Notes: generated by a model from the sequence alone, not told the origin. 18,104 nucleotides of DNA from DASUBN01 sp035465695 (GCA_035465695.1 DATIVR010000099.1:1-18104); one strand, 5' to 3'; shown: positions 1 through 6,051, numbered from the stretch's first letter. Program-made: numbers and translations.

Positions 1-1
1 C

Positions 2-151
2 CTCAAGCATTACGCGGGCTATCCGGTAGGCGAGAGGAATGTGGGGATCTTCGTGATGGAGATAGACGGGGTGAGCGAGGAGTTCTGCGAGCGCATCGAG
101 AAAGAAGAGGCGACGGTCTATACGCTATACGTGCCTCCGGAGGCGTACTGA
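2..151 (+). CDS. C-terminal end of an unidentified protein (cut by window start)
   Basis: An open frame enters from the left edge and ends at TGA 149-151, giving the last 49 residues of a protein. The visible part is mixed alpha/beta in character, with a run ending GIFVMEID, an acidic stretch and a C-terminus ending PPEAY. No motif is recognisable, so no function is proposed. Codon third positions are mainly G/C, like the neighbours, which supports a real gene. The next gene is on the opposite strand, so the two are convergent, with two hairpins lying between and over their ends. Confidence 0.55.
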   Translation, partial: LKHYAGYPVGERNVGIFVMEIDGVSEEFCERIEKEEATVYTLYVPPEAY

Positions 152-183
152 CCGGCGCTACGACGTTGCGCAGACGGTGGTTC

Positions 184-205
184 CCCCGGGTACTCCTAGC
201 CGGGG
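184..205. terminator. Short GC hairpin between convergent genes
   Basis: CCCCGG at 184-189 pairs with CCGGGG at 200-205 around a 10-base loop. It lies between the partial gene ending at 151 and the TetR gene ending at 213, which converge. There is no T-run on either side, so a terminator role is inferred only from position and stem strength. Confidence 0.35.
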
Positions 206-212
206 AGCCATT

Positions 213-890
213 TCAGGGGGAACCTGGTCTCAAGGATGAGACCAGGACCTCCACTGCCGAGACCAGCATATCCTTGCCGTGCTGGCTCCTCATGCCGGCC
301 TGCTCGGCGATCAAGCGATCCTGCTGCAGGTTCTCGATGGCGCCCACCAGCATGGACGCGATCACCCGCGGACGGCAGGCCTTGGTGAAGCTGCCATCGC
401 GCTGGCCGCGCACGGCGATCTCCGTGCACAGTTCCATGAAACGCCGATAGCCCCGGGACACCATCAGCTCGCCGCTGTCGGGGTGCAGGCGACGGCCCTC
501 GAAGAGCAGGAGCCGCGCCAGGTCTTCGTCCCGCTCCAACACCCGCGTCATCACCGCCGCCATGGACAGCGCCGCATCCTTCGCGCTGACGGAGGTGATC
601 ACGATGTCCGCCAGCCGCAGGTTGATGGACTCCCAGCCCTCGTCGAACACCGCCATGAGCAGCGAGAGCTTGTCGTGGAACTGTGCCAGCAACTCCGGGA
701 ATGGCACGCCGGCGGCACGCGCGATGCCTGCCATGGTGGTGCCGTCGTAGCTGAAATGCGCGAAGCGGCGTTTGGCCGCCGCCATGATGCGGCGACGCGA
801 AGCCCGCAGCAGTGTGTTCTGCTCGTCCGCGGGGCGGTTGAAGAGCGGGATCTGATCCGGCGAATAGCTATGGCGGTCCTGGCCTAGCAT
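213..890 (-). CDS. TetR/AcrR-family transcriptional regulator
   Basis: This 225-residue protein has the length and layout of TetR-family repressors. Residues about 28-75 form the DNA-binding helix-turn-helix: a basic helix (RRRIMAAAKRRFAHFSYDGT), then TMAGIARAAGVP and a recognition-helix segment that is less typical than usual. The remaining 150 residues are helical and would hold the ligand pocket and dimer interface; the ligand cannot be inferred. The ATG at 890 is preceded by a purine-rich AAGGGGG about nine bases upstream, which supports the long form with its roughly 28-residue N-terminal extension; Met36 is an alternative start. It stands alone: the next - strand gene upstream is beyond 1166, and about 275 bases of upstream DNA separate the two. 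Confidence 0.85.
   Translation of the reverse strand: MLGQDRHSYSPDQIPLFNRPADEQNTLLRASRRRIMAAAKRRFAHFSYDGTTMAGIARAAGVPFPELLAQFHDKLSLLMAVFDEGWESINLRLADIVITSVSAKDAALSMAAVMTRVLERDEDLARLLLFEGRRLHPDSGELMVSRGYRRFMELCTEIAVRGQRDGSFTKACRPRVIASMLVGAIENLQQDRLIAEQAGMRSQHGKDMLVSAVEVLVSSLRPGSP
223..246 (-). terminator. Perfect 10-bp hairpin overlapping the tetR-like stop region
   Basis: CCTGGTCTCA (223-232) and TGAGACCAGG (237-246) are perfect inverted repeats around a 4-base loop. The stem lies inside the last dozen codons of the TetR-like gene, before its stop at 213-215. A stable stem at a gene end suggests a transcript 3'-end structure. The downstream bases are C-rich rather than a U-tract, so it is not a textbook intrinsic terminator. 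Confidence 0.4.
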
Positions 891-972
891 GGTCGAGCGC
901 CCCCTTAGGTCGGGCGGTGATAATCGGATGTGCCATATTTTCCGCAGATCTAAGGAGATTGCATTAGGGTGT

Positions 973-993
973 ACCCCTTGAATCCTGAGGGGT
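973..993. repeat. Small inverted repeat in the 891-1165 intergenic region
   Basis: ACCCCT (973-978) pairs with AGGGGT (988-993) across nine bases. It lies in the 275-base stretch between the TetR gene start and the SRPBCC gene end. That stretch also has an isolated AAGGAG at 952-957 with no useful start codon after it, and a doubtful 23-codon ORF at 1072-1143. No clear promoter is visible. Confidence 0.25.
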
Positions 994-1071
994 GTTTACC
1001 CGACGGCGGCCCGAATCGCCCGTGAATTTCCGTCGTCGAGGTGTCATATCGTGGGAGGGCGATCAAAGGAC

Positions 1072-1143
1072 ATGGAAGCCATCGCGCTGACGCTGTGCTT
1101 CCTGGTGATGGGCGCCAAGGAGTCCAAGGCCGCAGCCGCCTGA
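1072..1143 (+). CDS. Doubtful 23-residue hydrophobic micro-ORF
   Basis: An ATG at 1072 follows AAAGGA six bases earlier and encodes a short hydrophobic segment (IALTLCFLVMG), then AKESKAAAA and a TGA. It could be a single-helix small membrane protein or a remnant of the end of a larger membrane protein. The frame stays open upstream to a TAG at 964-966, but that part does not look like protein. No family is recognised. The call rests only on the ribosome-binding-like site and the hydrophobic composition. Confidence 0.2.
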   Translation: MEAIALTLCFLVMGAKESKAAAA

Positions 1144-1165
1144 GGGCGGCCACGGCCGAGGGTCG

Positions 1166-1618
1166 TCAGGCTGCGGCCTCGAAATCCAGCATGCCTTTGC
1201 CGGTGGTGATGAGCTGGTAGAGGCTCTTCTCGATGCAGAAGCCCCAGCCTTCCGAGCAGGCCTCATAGCACTCGGATTTCCGGCTGAGACCTACGTGGGT
1301 GAAGCTGAGCTCGGTCTTGCCGCCCTCGCGGGCGATGTCGAATACGATGTCGGTGCCGGTCCACTCATCCTTCTGTTCCAGGAAGCTCAGCCAGCTCTCC
1401 GTCACGTGCCAGACCACGCGCTTGCCCGGCACCCACTCGGTGACCTTCTGGGTGCTGCGGTGCATGTCCTGGTAGCGGTAAGAGAATTCCGCGCCGAGCC
1501 GGTCGGTATCGCCCGTGAATTTCCCGGGCCACCAGCCGCGCACGTCAGCGACGGCGGCGAACACCTGCTCCGGGCTCTGCTCCACCGTGAAACTGAAGCT
1601 CATATCCTGCTTGTTCAT
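1166..1618 (-). CDS. SRPBCC (AHSA1/START-like) domain protein
   Basis: This 150-residue protein is a single SRPBCC helix-grip domain of the Aha1/activator-of-Hsp90-ATPase-like type. Markers are an N-terminal strand then SPEQVFAAVADVRGWWPG, a central basic strand pair with TEWVPGKRVVWHVTES, a DIVFDIAREGGKTELSFTHVG strand pair, and a long C-terminal helix. Such proteins bind hydrophobic ligands in a deep cavity; the ligand here is unknown. The ATG at 1618 was chosen because GGAGAGGA lies just upstream; a longer frame to 1726 would run back through the preceding gene in another frame. It is the last gene of an ArsR-SRPBCC-SRPBCC operon, 13 bases after the previous stop. This three-gene arrangement is common in bacteria, the SRPBCC genes being controlled by the linked ArsR repressor. 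Confidence 0.85.
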   Translation of the reverse strand: MNKQDMSFSFTVEQSPEQVFAAVADVRGWWPGKFTGDTDRLGAEFSYRYQDMHRSTQKVTEWVPGKRVVWHVTESWLSFLEQKDEWTGTDIVFDIAREGGKTELSFTHVGLSRKSECYEACSEGWGFCIEKSLYQLITTGKGMLDFEAAA

Positions 1619-1631
1619 GGTCCTCTCCTCG

Positions 1632-2072
1632 TCAATGTTTGGCCGGAAAGCGCTCGGCCAGCTGCCCCAACAGCACGTCCCAATGTTTGTGGCCATGGCC
1701 GTAGTCGTCGTCCGGCAGGTTCGCATGCTTGAGGGTCAGCAGCGTGTCCTTGCCCTTGGCCTCGAAGGTGACGGTCACTACCGATTCCAGGCCGCGGGTG
1801 AACAGCGACATCCAGGCCAGCTGGATGCGGCGTGGCCGGTCCAGTTCCAGGAAGCGCCCGTAATGCGGCATCTCCTTGCCGTTGTCCTTGACGCGCATGA
1901 AGTGGTACAGGCCGCCCTGCTTCGGATGAAAATCGATGCGGTCGGATTGATACCAGGGATTGCCCTGGTTCTGGGTGTCCAGCCAGGCGTCGTAGACCTC
2001 CGCCGGGGACGCCGGGATGGTGCGCTGGAAGTTCAGTTCCATGATCTTGTAGTCGCCGGTGTTGATGCTCAT
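1632..2072 (-). CDS. SRPBCC (AHSA1-like) domain protein
   Basis: This 146-residue protein has the Aha1-like SRPBCC fold: a first strand (MELNFQRTIPA) followed by SPAEVYDAWLD, a GGLYHFMRVKDNGKEMPHYG strand pair, FLELDRPRRIQLAW, then VVTVTFEAKGKDTLLTLKHANLPDD and a C-terminal helix with HKHWDVLLGQLAERF. The region is close to the canonical length. The ATG at 2072 overlaps the ArsR stop by four bases (ATGA), implying translational coupling; AGGAAG lies about eight bases upstream. It differs clearly in sequence from the second SRPBCC protein downstream, so the pair is an old duplication or two independent recruits. The function is not known; ligand binding or a role beside the ArsR regulator is typical of this gene set. 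Confidence 0.87.
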   Translation of the reverse strand: MSINTGDYKIMELNFQRTIPASPAEVYDAWLDTQNQGNPWYQSDRIDFHPKQGGLYHFMRVKDNGKEMPHYGRFLELDRPRRIQLAWMSLFTRGLESVVTVTFEAKGKDTLLTLKHANLPDDDYGHGHKHWDVLLGQLAERFPAKH

Positions 2073-2395
2073 GACTTGCGCTTCCTCTTCTCGATGAAGT
2101 AACTCTCCAGGCGGTCCAGATGTTCGTTCCAGAACCGCTCGTATTCATGGACCCAACCCGCCACCTGCCGCAGCGGTTCGCCGCGGAACTCGATGATGTG
2201 GTCCCGCCCTTGCTTCTCCCGGTGCACCAGGCCCGCCTCCTCCAGCACCTTGAGGTGCTTGGAGACTGCATTCAGGGACATGTCGAAGGGCTGGGCGATC
2301 TCCGTGACCCGCGCGGGTCCTTTGGAAAGCCGCGCCAGGATCGCGCGCCGCGAAGGATGCGCGATGGCGCCGAGTACGCTGCTGAGGTTGTCCAT
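2069..2395 (-). CDS. ArsR-family winged-helix repressor
   Basis: About 108 residues, single-domain ArsR/SmtB type. The winged helix reads AIAHPSRRAILARLSKGPARVTEIAQPFDMSLNAVSKHLKVLEEAGLVHREKQGR (shown in two parts: helix 1-3 then recognition helix MSLNAVSKHLKVLEEAGLV), followed by a wing and a C-terminal helix with WNEHLDRLESYF. There is no CxC metal site, which fits the metal-independent branch found beside SRPBCC genes. I chose ATG 2395 over ATG 2404 because the best promoter would start transcription near 2396 and the operator covers 2404. Neither start has a Shine-Dalgarno sequence. It is the first gene of the operon and probably represses itself through the palindrome at 2399-2426. Confidence 0.9.
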   Translation of the reverse strand: MDNLSSVLGAIAHPSRRAILARLSKGPARVTEIAQPFDMSLNAVSKHLKVLEEAGLVHREKQGRDHIIEFRGEPLRQVAGWVHEYERFWNEHLDRLESYFIEKRKRKS

Positions 2396-2398
2396 GGA

Positions 2399-2426
2399 AA
2401 ACATTCAACCATTTAGTTGAATGTTT
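2399..2426. promoter_or_regulatory. Probable ArsR operator, 11-bp inverted repeat
   Basis: AAACATTCAAC (2399-2409) and GTTGAATGTTT (2416-2426) are perfect inverted repeats with a six-base spacer. On the - strand this reads as the CAACTAAATGGTTG-type dyad commonly seen ahead of ArsR-SRPBCC operons. It fills the space between the -35 and -10 elements of the best promoter, which would give direct autorepression. Confidence 0.8.
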
Positions 2427-2431
2427 GTCAA
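2403..2431 (-). promoter_or_regulatory. Sigma70-type promoter for arsR-SRPBCC operon
   Basis: On the - strand a perfect TTGACA (2431-2426) is followed after exactly 17 bases by TTGAAT (2408-2403), four of six matches to TATAAT. The predicted start of transcription, about 2396, is next to the chosen ATG at 2395, so the transcript may be leaderless. Confidence 0.6.
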
Positions 2432-2466
2432 GCCAACAGGGTCGCCTGCTGCGACGCGCGTATCGG

Positions 2467-2556
2467 TCAGGGGATGGTTGCCGAGGGCCTAGCCGCGGAG
2501 AGGGACGTCTCCGCCAGGGCCAGTCCGATGCCGGAAGACCCGCCCGTCACCCGCAC
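2467..2556 (-). pseudogene. Remnant of a short-chain dehydrogenase/reductase N-terminus
   Basis: Between the nitroreductase stop and the ArsR promoter, the - strand encodes about 30 codons beginning near GTG 2556 and ending at TGA 2467-2469. They contain VTGGSSGIGLALAE, the TGxxxGxG nucleotide-binding motif and first helix of classical SDR enzymes. After LAE the reading loses SDR character, and a stop follows within 16 codons. A TGA also lies in frame just upstream of the motif, so the normal preceding strand is missing. This is best read as the stub of a deleted or recombined SDR gene. It is not an active enzyme, since the catalytic YxxxK region is absent. Chance occurrence of the motif is possible but unlikely. 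Confidence 0.5.
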
Positions 2557-2585
2557 CGGACTGCCGGATCACCCTATGCCGCCCC

Positions 2586-3239
2586 TCATTTGTCGTCGTC
2601 GAGGCCGGGGTAGCCCACGGACTGTGCGAACAAGGCGCGCTGGCTCGGTTTGAGCCGCAAGGCCTGCGTGAGCCGCGCCCTGTCGCAATTGTGGAACCAG
2701 GCCGCAAGCCCGACAGCGGCGGCGAAGAGATACACGTTACCCGCGATCAGTCCGGTATCGACGTAGTAGTAGGCCTTCTGGACCTCCGGGTCGTGCAGGC
2801 CGGGTTCATCGAAACCGCGGGTATGGGTGAGCCTGCCGAGATCCGCCACGTAGATGAGTTGCACGCCGGCCACCGCACTGAAGCCTTTCTGCTCGGGTGT
2901 CAGCGCCTGGGTGCGCAGGTCCTCGTCACTCACCCACAGCAGGCGGTGCCCCATCGCGTCATAGAGATAGGTGCCGTCCGCCAAGGCTACGTAGAGGTCG
3001 ATCTCCTGGGAGTTGCTGGCCGAGGCCGCGGTGCGGCCGATGTCGCCGAACGGCCCCTGTTTCCGGTTCACGCCCCACGCGGCCCACAACAGGTCCGAGA
3101 GCTGGCGCGGCGCCAAGGATTCGCCGCTGATGTCACGGGTGGTGCGACGGCTCCGCAGGGCGGCCAGCACGGGATCGGTGCTGCCGGAATCCGGCGGAGG
3201 CAACTGGATGTCGAGGATCTTGGCGGCCGGACGGCTCAT
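2586..3239 (-). CDS. Nitroreductase-family (SagB-like) FMN oxidoreductase
   Basis: This 217-residue protein matches the nitroreductase fold of FMN-binding enzymes. Residues 22-35 contain the family start (DPVLAALRSRRTTRDIS), then LAPRQLSDLLWAAWGVNR, RTAASASNSQEIDLYVAL (the phosphate-binding SxxxxQ region), a central YYVDTGLIAGNVYLFAAAVGLAAWF helix and a C-terminal VGYPG segment. The group includes enzymes that reduce quinones or nitro compounds with NAD(P)H and SagB-type dehydrogenases; the substrate here is unknown. The ATG at 3239 is preceded by AGGGAGA with suitable spacing. It is divergent from the ECF sigma operon and shares its FNR/Dnr-like box, centred about 61 bases upstream of the start codon. 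No signal peptide is visible, so it is probably cytoplasmic. The SDR remnant lies directly downstream. Confidence 0.88.
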   Translation of the reverse strand: MSRPAAKILDIQLPPPDSGSTDPVLAALRSRRTTRDISGESLAPRQLSDLLWAAWGVNRKQGPFGDIGRTAASASNSQEIDLYVALADGTYLYDAMGHRLLWVSDEDLRTQALTPEQKGFSAVAGVQLIYVADLGRLTHTRGFDEPGLHDPEVQKAYYYVDTGLIAGNVYLFAAAVGLAAWFHNCDRARLTQALRLKPSQRALFAQSVGYPGLDDDK

Positions 3240-3293
3240 GGGAGTTCTCCCTGAAGATGAGGACCACGTTAGGCCGGGCCAGGCGCGGATGCC

Positions 3294-3307
3294 TTGATAT
3301 AGGTCAA
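3294..3307. promoter_or_regulatory. CRP/FNR-family binding site (FNR/Dnr-like)
   Basis: TTGAT-ATAG-GTCAA matches the FNR/Dnr-type dyad (TTGAY-N4-RTCAA) with one FNR-like and one NNR-like half. Its centre, 3300.5, lies about 40 bases before the start of transcription predicted from the TACAAT at 3328-3333, the usual class II activator position. It could also serve the divergent nitroreductase, where a weak TAACGT lies at the matching distance on the other strand (3271-3266). Function is inferred. Confidence 0.6.
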
Positions 3308-3327
3308 CGGCAGCCCTGGGCGCCGCC

Positions 3328-3333
3328 TACAAT
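3328..3333 (+). promoter_or_regulatory. -10 element (TACAAT) for the ECF sigma operon
   Basis: TACAAT has five of six matches to TATAAT, with no good -35 at 17 bases. The FNR-like box occupies that region instead, as in activator-dependent class II promoters. Transcription would start near 3340, giving a leader of about 24 bases before the ATG at 3364. Confidence 0.5.
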
Positions 3334-3363
3334 ATTTCCCCTCCCCACACGTCTATAGGCCAT

Positions 3364-3939
3364 ATGGCGCGACCGCAGCCTGGGTCCAGCGATGAACAGG
3401 GCCGGCGGCTCGAGGACGACTTCGCCCGCGAAGGGCCGCGCCTCAAGAATTTCATCCGCCGGCGCGTGGCGGATGAAGCTGAGGTCGAAGACATCCTGCA
3501 GGAAGTCTTCTCGGAGTTGTTCGAGGCCTACCGGCTGTTGCAGCCCATCGAACGAGTGGGCGCCTGGTTGTTCCGGGTGGCGAAGAATCGCATCACGGAC
3601 AGGTATCGCAGGCGCGACACCGAGGCCAGGGTGGAGATACCCGCGATGAGCGAGGACGGTTCGCTGGACCTGATGGACCTGCTGCCCTCGGAAGACGCGG
3701 GTCCCGAAGCGGCCTATCTGCGCGCGGCGCTGCTGGAGGCGCTGGACGAGGCCCTGGAGGAGTTGCCGGAGGAACAGCAACGGGTGTTCATCGCCCACGA
3801 GCTGGAAGGCAGAAGTTTCAAGGACCTGGCGGCGGAGACGGGGGTCGGCGTCAACACCCTGCTCGCCCGCAAGCACTACGCCGTGCGGCACCTGCGCCGG
3901 CGGCTCCAGGCCATATATGACGACATCACCGGATCATGA
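3364..3939 (+). CDS. ECF-type RNA polymerase sigma factor
   Basis: This 191-residue sigma70-family factor has only regions 2 and 4. Region 2 (about 18-85) includes RLKNFIRRRVADEAEVEDILQEVF and the -10 recognition helix around ERVGAWLFRVAKNRITDRYRRR. Region 4 (about 125-182) includes LEELPEEQQRVFIAHELEGRSFKDLA and the helix-turn-helix AAETGVGVNTLLARKHYAVRHLR. It would direct core polymerase to a small regulon. The ATG at 3364 is the only start before region 2. The stop at 3937-3939 is followed after ten bases by the next gene, so they form an operon with the membrane protein and methyltransferase. No typical zinc anti-sigma factor follows. The adjacent FNR-like box suggests control by oxygen or NO level. 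The consensus it recognises cannot be deduced here. Confidence 0.92.
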   Translation: MARPQPGSSDEQGRRLEDDFAREGPRLKNFIRRRVADEAEVEDILQEVFSELFEAYRLLQPIERVGAWLFRVAKNRITDRYRRRDTEARVEIPAMSEDGSLDLMDLLPSEDAGPEAAYLRAALLEALDEALEELPEEQQRVFIAHELEGRSFKDLAAETGVGVNTLLARKHYAVRHLRRRLQAIYDDITGS

Positions 3940-3949
3940 GGTAAAGGCC

Positions 3950-4309
3950 ATGGCACATCATCTGCATTCGAAGCGGCACTGGGGCATGAAGGTCGTGATG
4001 TTCCTGGTGATCGGGGTGGCGGCAGCCTTCCTCTTCACCTTCATCACCATGAGCTTGTGGAACCTGCTGATGCCTGAGCTGTTCGGGCTGAAGGTCCTGA
4101 GTTTCTGGCAGACCCTGGGACTATTAGTGTTGAGTTGGTTGTTCTTCGGCCGCTTTCGCGGCCACGGTCACCGCTGGAAGCACCGCATCGCAGAGCGCTG
4201 GATGCGCATGAGCCCGGAGCAACGGGAGGAGTTCCGCAGGCACCTGCATGGAGGATGGCACCACGATCGGCGCGACGACCGACAGGACACGCCGGGAGAC
4301 GCGAAATGA
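3950..4309 (+). CDS. Small two-helix membrane protein in the sigma operon
   Basis: This 119-residue protein starts at ATG 3950, preceded by GAGGTAA. An in-frame ATG at 3917 lies inside the sigma gene and has no such site. Residues about 12-40 (VVMFLVIGVAAAFLFTFITMSLWNLL) and 50-67 (LGLLVLSWLFFGRF) are membrane segments. The tail is rich in His, Arg and Asp and contains MSPEQREEFRRHLHG, which recalls the acidic/basic helices of small envelope-stress proteins. I do not recognise the family. Its place directly after an ECF sigma gene is where an anti-sigma or membrane sensor would be, but it has no zinc-binding HxxxCxxC, so this is only a hypothesis. Its stop overlaps the next start by four bases. 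Confidence 0.75.
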   Translation: MAHHLHSKRHWGMKVVMFLVIGVAAAFLFTFITMSLWNLLMPELFGLKVLSFWQTLGLLVLSWLFFGRFRGHGHRWKHRIAERWMRMSPEQREEFRRHLHGGWHHDRRDDRQDTPGDAK

Positions 4310-4938
4310 CCCGCACCGGTGACGGCGCGCGCGCCCATGCCCCCGGCTTGCTGCTCCGCGCCGCAGGCTTCTACGACTTCTCCCTATGGCTGTTCATGCT
4401 GGGACGCGAGCGGTCATTCCGGGAGCGGGTACTGCGTGCCGCGGACCTCGCCCCCGGCCAGGACGTCCTGGATGTCGGATGCGGCACCGGAAGCCTTGCG
4501 CTATCCGCCAAGCGGACGGTCGGACCCAAGGGCGATGTATATGGCATCGACGCTTCACCGGAGATGCTGAGGCGGGCGGAATCCAAGAGCCGCAAGTCAG
4601 ATCTGGCCGTGGAGTTCCTGGAGGCGCCGGCCCAGGCACTGCCCTTCCCGGACGCCAAGTTCGACGTGGTGCTGAACACGCTCATGTTGCATCATCTGCC
4701 CCGCACCTCGCGGGACCGGTGCGTGGCCGAGATGAAGAGGGTGCTGAAGCCGGGTGGGCGGCTCGTCATCGTCGACTTCGCCGCTTCAGCGGCCAGACAT
4801 GCCTTCTCGATCCATCGCCACGGTGGCGTGCGATCTCAGGATATCGTGAACATGCTCATGGCGTCCGGCCTCACCATCCTGGCGTCGGGGAAACTCGGCT
4901 TCAGGAACATGCACTTCGTCTCGGCATCGGCTGGATAG
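4306..4938 (+). CDS. Class I SAM-dependent methyltransferase (UbiE-like)
   Basis: This 210-residue protein begins at ATG 4306, overlapping the previous stop (ATGA), with GGGAGA upstream; a longer frame from 4135 is an artefact of overlap. Motif I for SAM binding is VLDVGCGTGSLAL (residues about 51-63). Motif II/acidic loop is DVYGIDASPEMLRRAE, the post-I region includes ALPFPDAKFDVVL, and motif III/post-III is MKRVLKPGGRLVIVDF. Overall it resembles the UbiE/COQ5-like group that methylates quinones, lipids or small molecules; the substrate is unknown. The N-terminal helix FYDFSLWLFMLG is hydrophobic, so it may associate with the membrane. It is the last gene of the sigma operon, and its co-transcription with an ECF factor and a membrane protein suggests envelope or lipid modification, by inference. 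It converges on the Ohr gene 12 bases away. Confidence 0.85.
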   Translation: MTRTGDGARAHAPGLLLRAAGFYDFSLWLFMLGRERSFRERVLRAADLAPGQDVLDVGCGTGSLALSAKRTVGPKGDVYGIDASPEMLRRAESKSRKSDLAVEFLEAPAQALPFPDAKFDVVLNTLMLHHLPRTSRDRCVAEMKRVLKPGGRLVIVDFAASAARHAFSIHRHGGVRSQDIVNMLMASGLTILASGKLGFRNMHFVSASAG

Positions 4939-4950
4939 CACCCCGGGCGA

Positions 4951-5388
4951 TCACCCCCCTTCCACTTGCAGCTCCACCTGCACGTTATTGCGGGTCGCAT
5001 GGGAGTATGGGCAGACCTTCTCGTGGGCTTCCTTGGCAAATGCCGCCAGCTCCGCCTGGGACAGGCTCTTGTCCTTTATATGCAGCTTTACCGCCAGACC
5101 GAAGCCGCCGGCGTCGCGGGGACCGATACTGACGCTGCAGGTGACCGCCGCATTCCTGGCACTCTTCTTGTGCTGGGCCGCCACGTAGTCCACCGCGCCA
5201 CCGAAGCAGGCCGCGTAACCCGCGGCGAAGAGATGCTCCGGTGTCGCAGTGTCTGGCTTGCCGGGGCCGCCCATGGCTTTCGGCACCGACAAGTCGGCGG
5301 AGACCATGTGATCCTCGGATTCGGTGTGGCCGTTGCGTCCACCCACGGCAGTGGCTGTAGCAGTGAACACGGGTTTGATGGCGTCCAT
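4951..5388 (-). CDS. ohr: Organic hydroperoxide resistance protein (Ohr/OsmC family)
   Basis: This 145-residue protein is the Ohr subfamily of OsmC peroxidases, which reduce organic hydroperoxides with two cysteines in a dimer. The first cysteine is in the AAGYAACFGGAVDYV helix and the second in VCPYSHATRNNVQVEL, both in normal family context. A glycine-rich TATAVGGRNGHTES strand pair and SVPKAMGGPGKPDTATPEHLFA precede it, as in Ohr. The ATG at 5388 was preferred: AGGAG lies seven bases upstream, whereas the ATG at 5394 is only a base or two from it. There is no adjacent ohrR-type gene visible; the MarR regulator at 17079 is far away. It is convergent with the methyltransferase. Expression would be induced by organic peroxides in most bacteria; no promoter motif is obvious here. 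Confidence 0.93.
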   Translation of the reverse strand: MDAIKPVFTATATAVGGRNGHTESEDHMVSADLSVPKAMGGPGKPDTATPEHLFAAGYAACFGGAVDYVAAQHKKSARNAAVTCSVSIGPRDAGGFGLAVKLHIKDKSLSQAELAAFAKEAHEKVCPYSHATRNNVQVELQVEGG

Positions 5389-5604
5389 CGGCATTCTCCT
5401 TGTTGGGTGGACGATGACGTCGGCGGATTATGCCATGAGCACAAGTCCGGGCCGCCGCTGGTGATTCTCCCTGAGACACATGACAGGCAGTGCAACGCCG
5501 CGTCGCAGCTTCGGCATGCCGTCACTGCCGCCTGTGCGCCACTGCACTGAAATATATCGGCCAGTTATCTATGGTCTTCCCTCTGACCCATCAGGAGAAC
5601 ACCC

Positions 5605-6027
5605 ATGAGAAATATCCGAGCTTTCTTCATCGCCTTCTTCATCACCATCGTGGCCGGCATCGGCGCCTGCGCCAGCAACCACGCCAGTGACTCCAATGCG
5701 CAATACGGCGTGGTCAAGTCCATCAACCCCACCACTGAGACCAGCAGCGGCGTGAATGTCGGCACCCTCATCGGCGGCGTGGTCGGCGGCTTGGCCGGCC
5801 ACCAAGTCGGCAGCGGCCGCGGCAACACCGCCGCCACCGTGGCGGGCGCCGTGGGTGGCGCGGTGATAGGCACCGACGTGGGCAATCGGAGCAAGGGCCA
5901 GATGTACAAGATCGGCGTGCGCATGAACGACGGCCAGTTCGTGACCGTCAACCAGAAAGGCAGTGTCGCGAACCTGAGGGTCGGTGAACGCGTGGCGCTT
6001 CAGGATGGTGAGGTACACCCGGCCTAG
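5605..6027 (+). CDS. Glycine-zipper outer-membrane lipoprotein (SlyB/17-kDa-antigen-like)
   Basis: This 140-residue protein has an N-terminal signal (MRNIRAFFIAFFITIVAGIGAC) with a lipobox-like IGAC, so Cys22 would be lipid-modified. A glycine-zipper 2TM segment follows (about residues 48-95: GTLIGGVVGGLAGHQVGSG, then AGAVGGAVIGTDVGN), with the GxxxGxxxG pattern of SlyB and the rickettsial 17-kDa antigen. The C-terminal portion resembles the SlyB-type beta region (YKIGVRMNDGQFVTVNQ, LRVGERVAL). Such lipoproteins support outer-membrane integrity. AGGAGA lies seven bases before the ATG. The gene is convergent with the oxidase operon, whose last stop is 25 bases away, and stands alone. The lipobox lacks the usual Leu at -3 but Ile is tolerated. 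Confidence 0.88.
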   Translation: MRNIRAFFIAFFITIVAGIGACASNHASDSNAQYGVVKSINPTTETSSGVNVGTLIGGVVGGLAGHQVGSGRGNTAATVAGAVGGAVIGTDVGNRSKGQMYKIGVRMNDGQFVTVNQKGSVANLRVGERVALQDGEVHPA

Positions 6028-6051
6028 CGCATCGGCGGGAGCGGCCGTGTC

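Noticed and set aside
1515..2102. A 195-codon + strand frame over the SRPBCC genes
   Set aside because: Shadow of two clear - strand SRPBCC proteins; no own start site.
4135..4305. Longer N-terminus of the methyltransferase
   Set aside because: It overlaps the membrane protein in another frame and has no ribosome-binding site, whereas ATG 4306 has one and an ATGA overlap.
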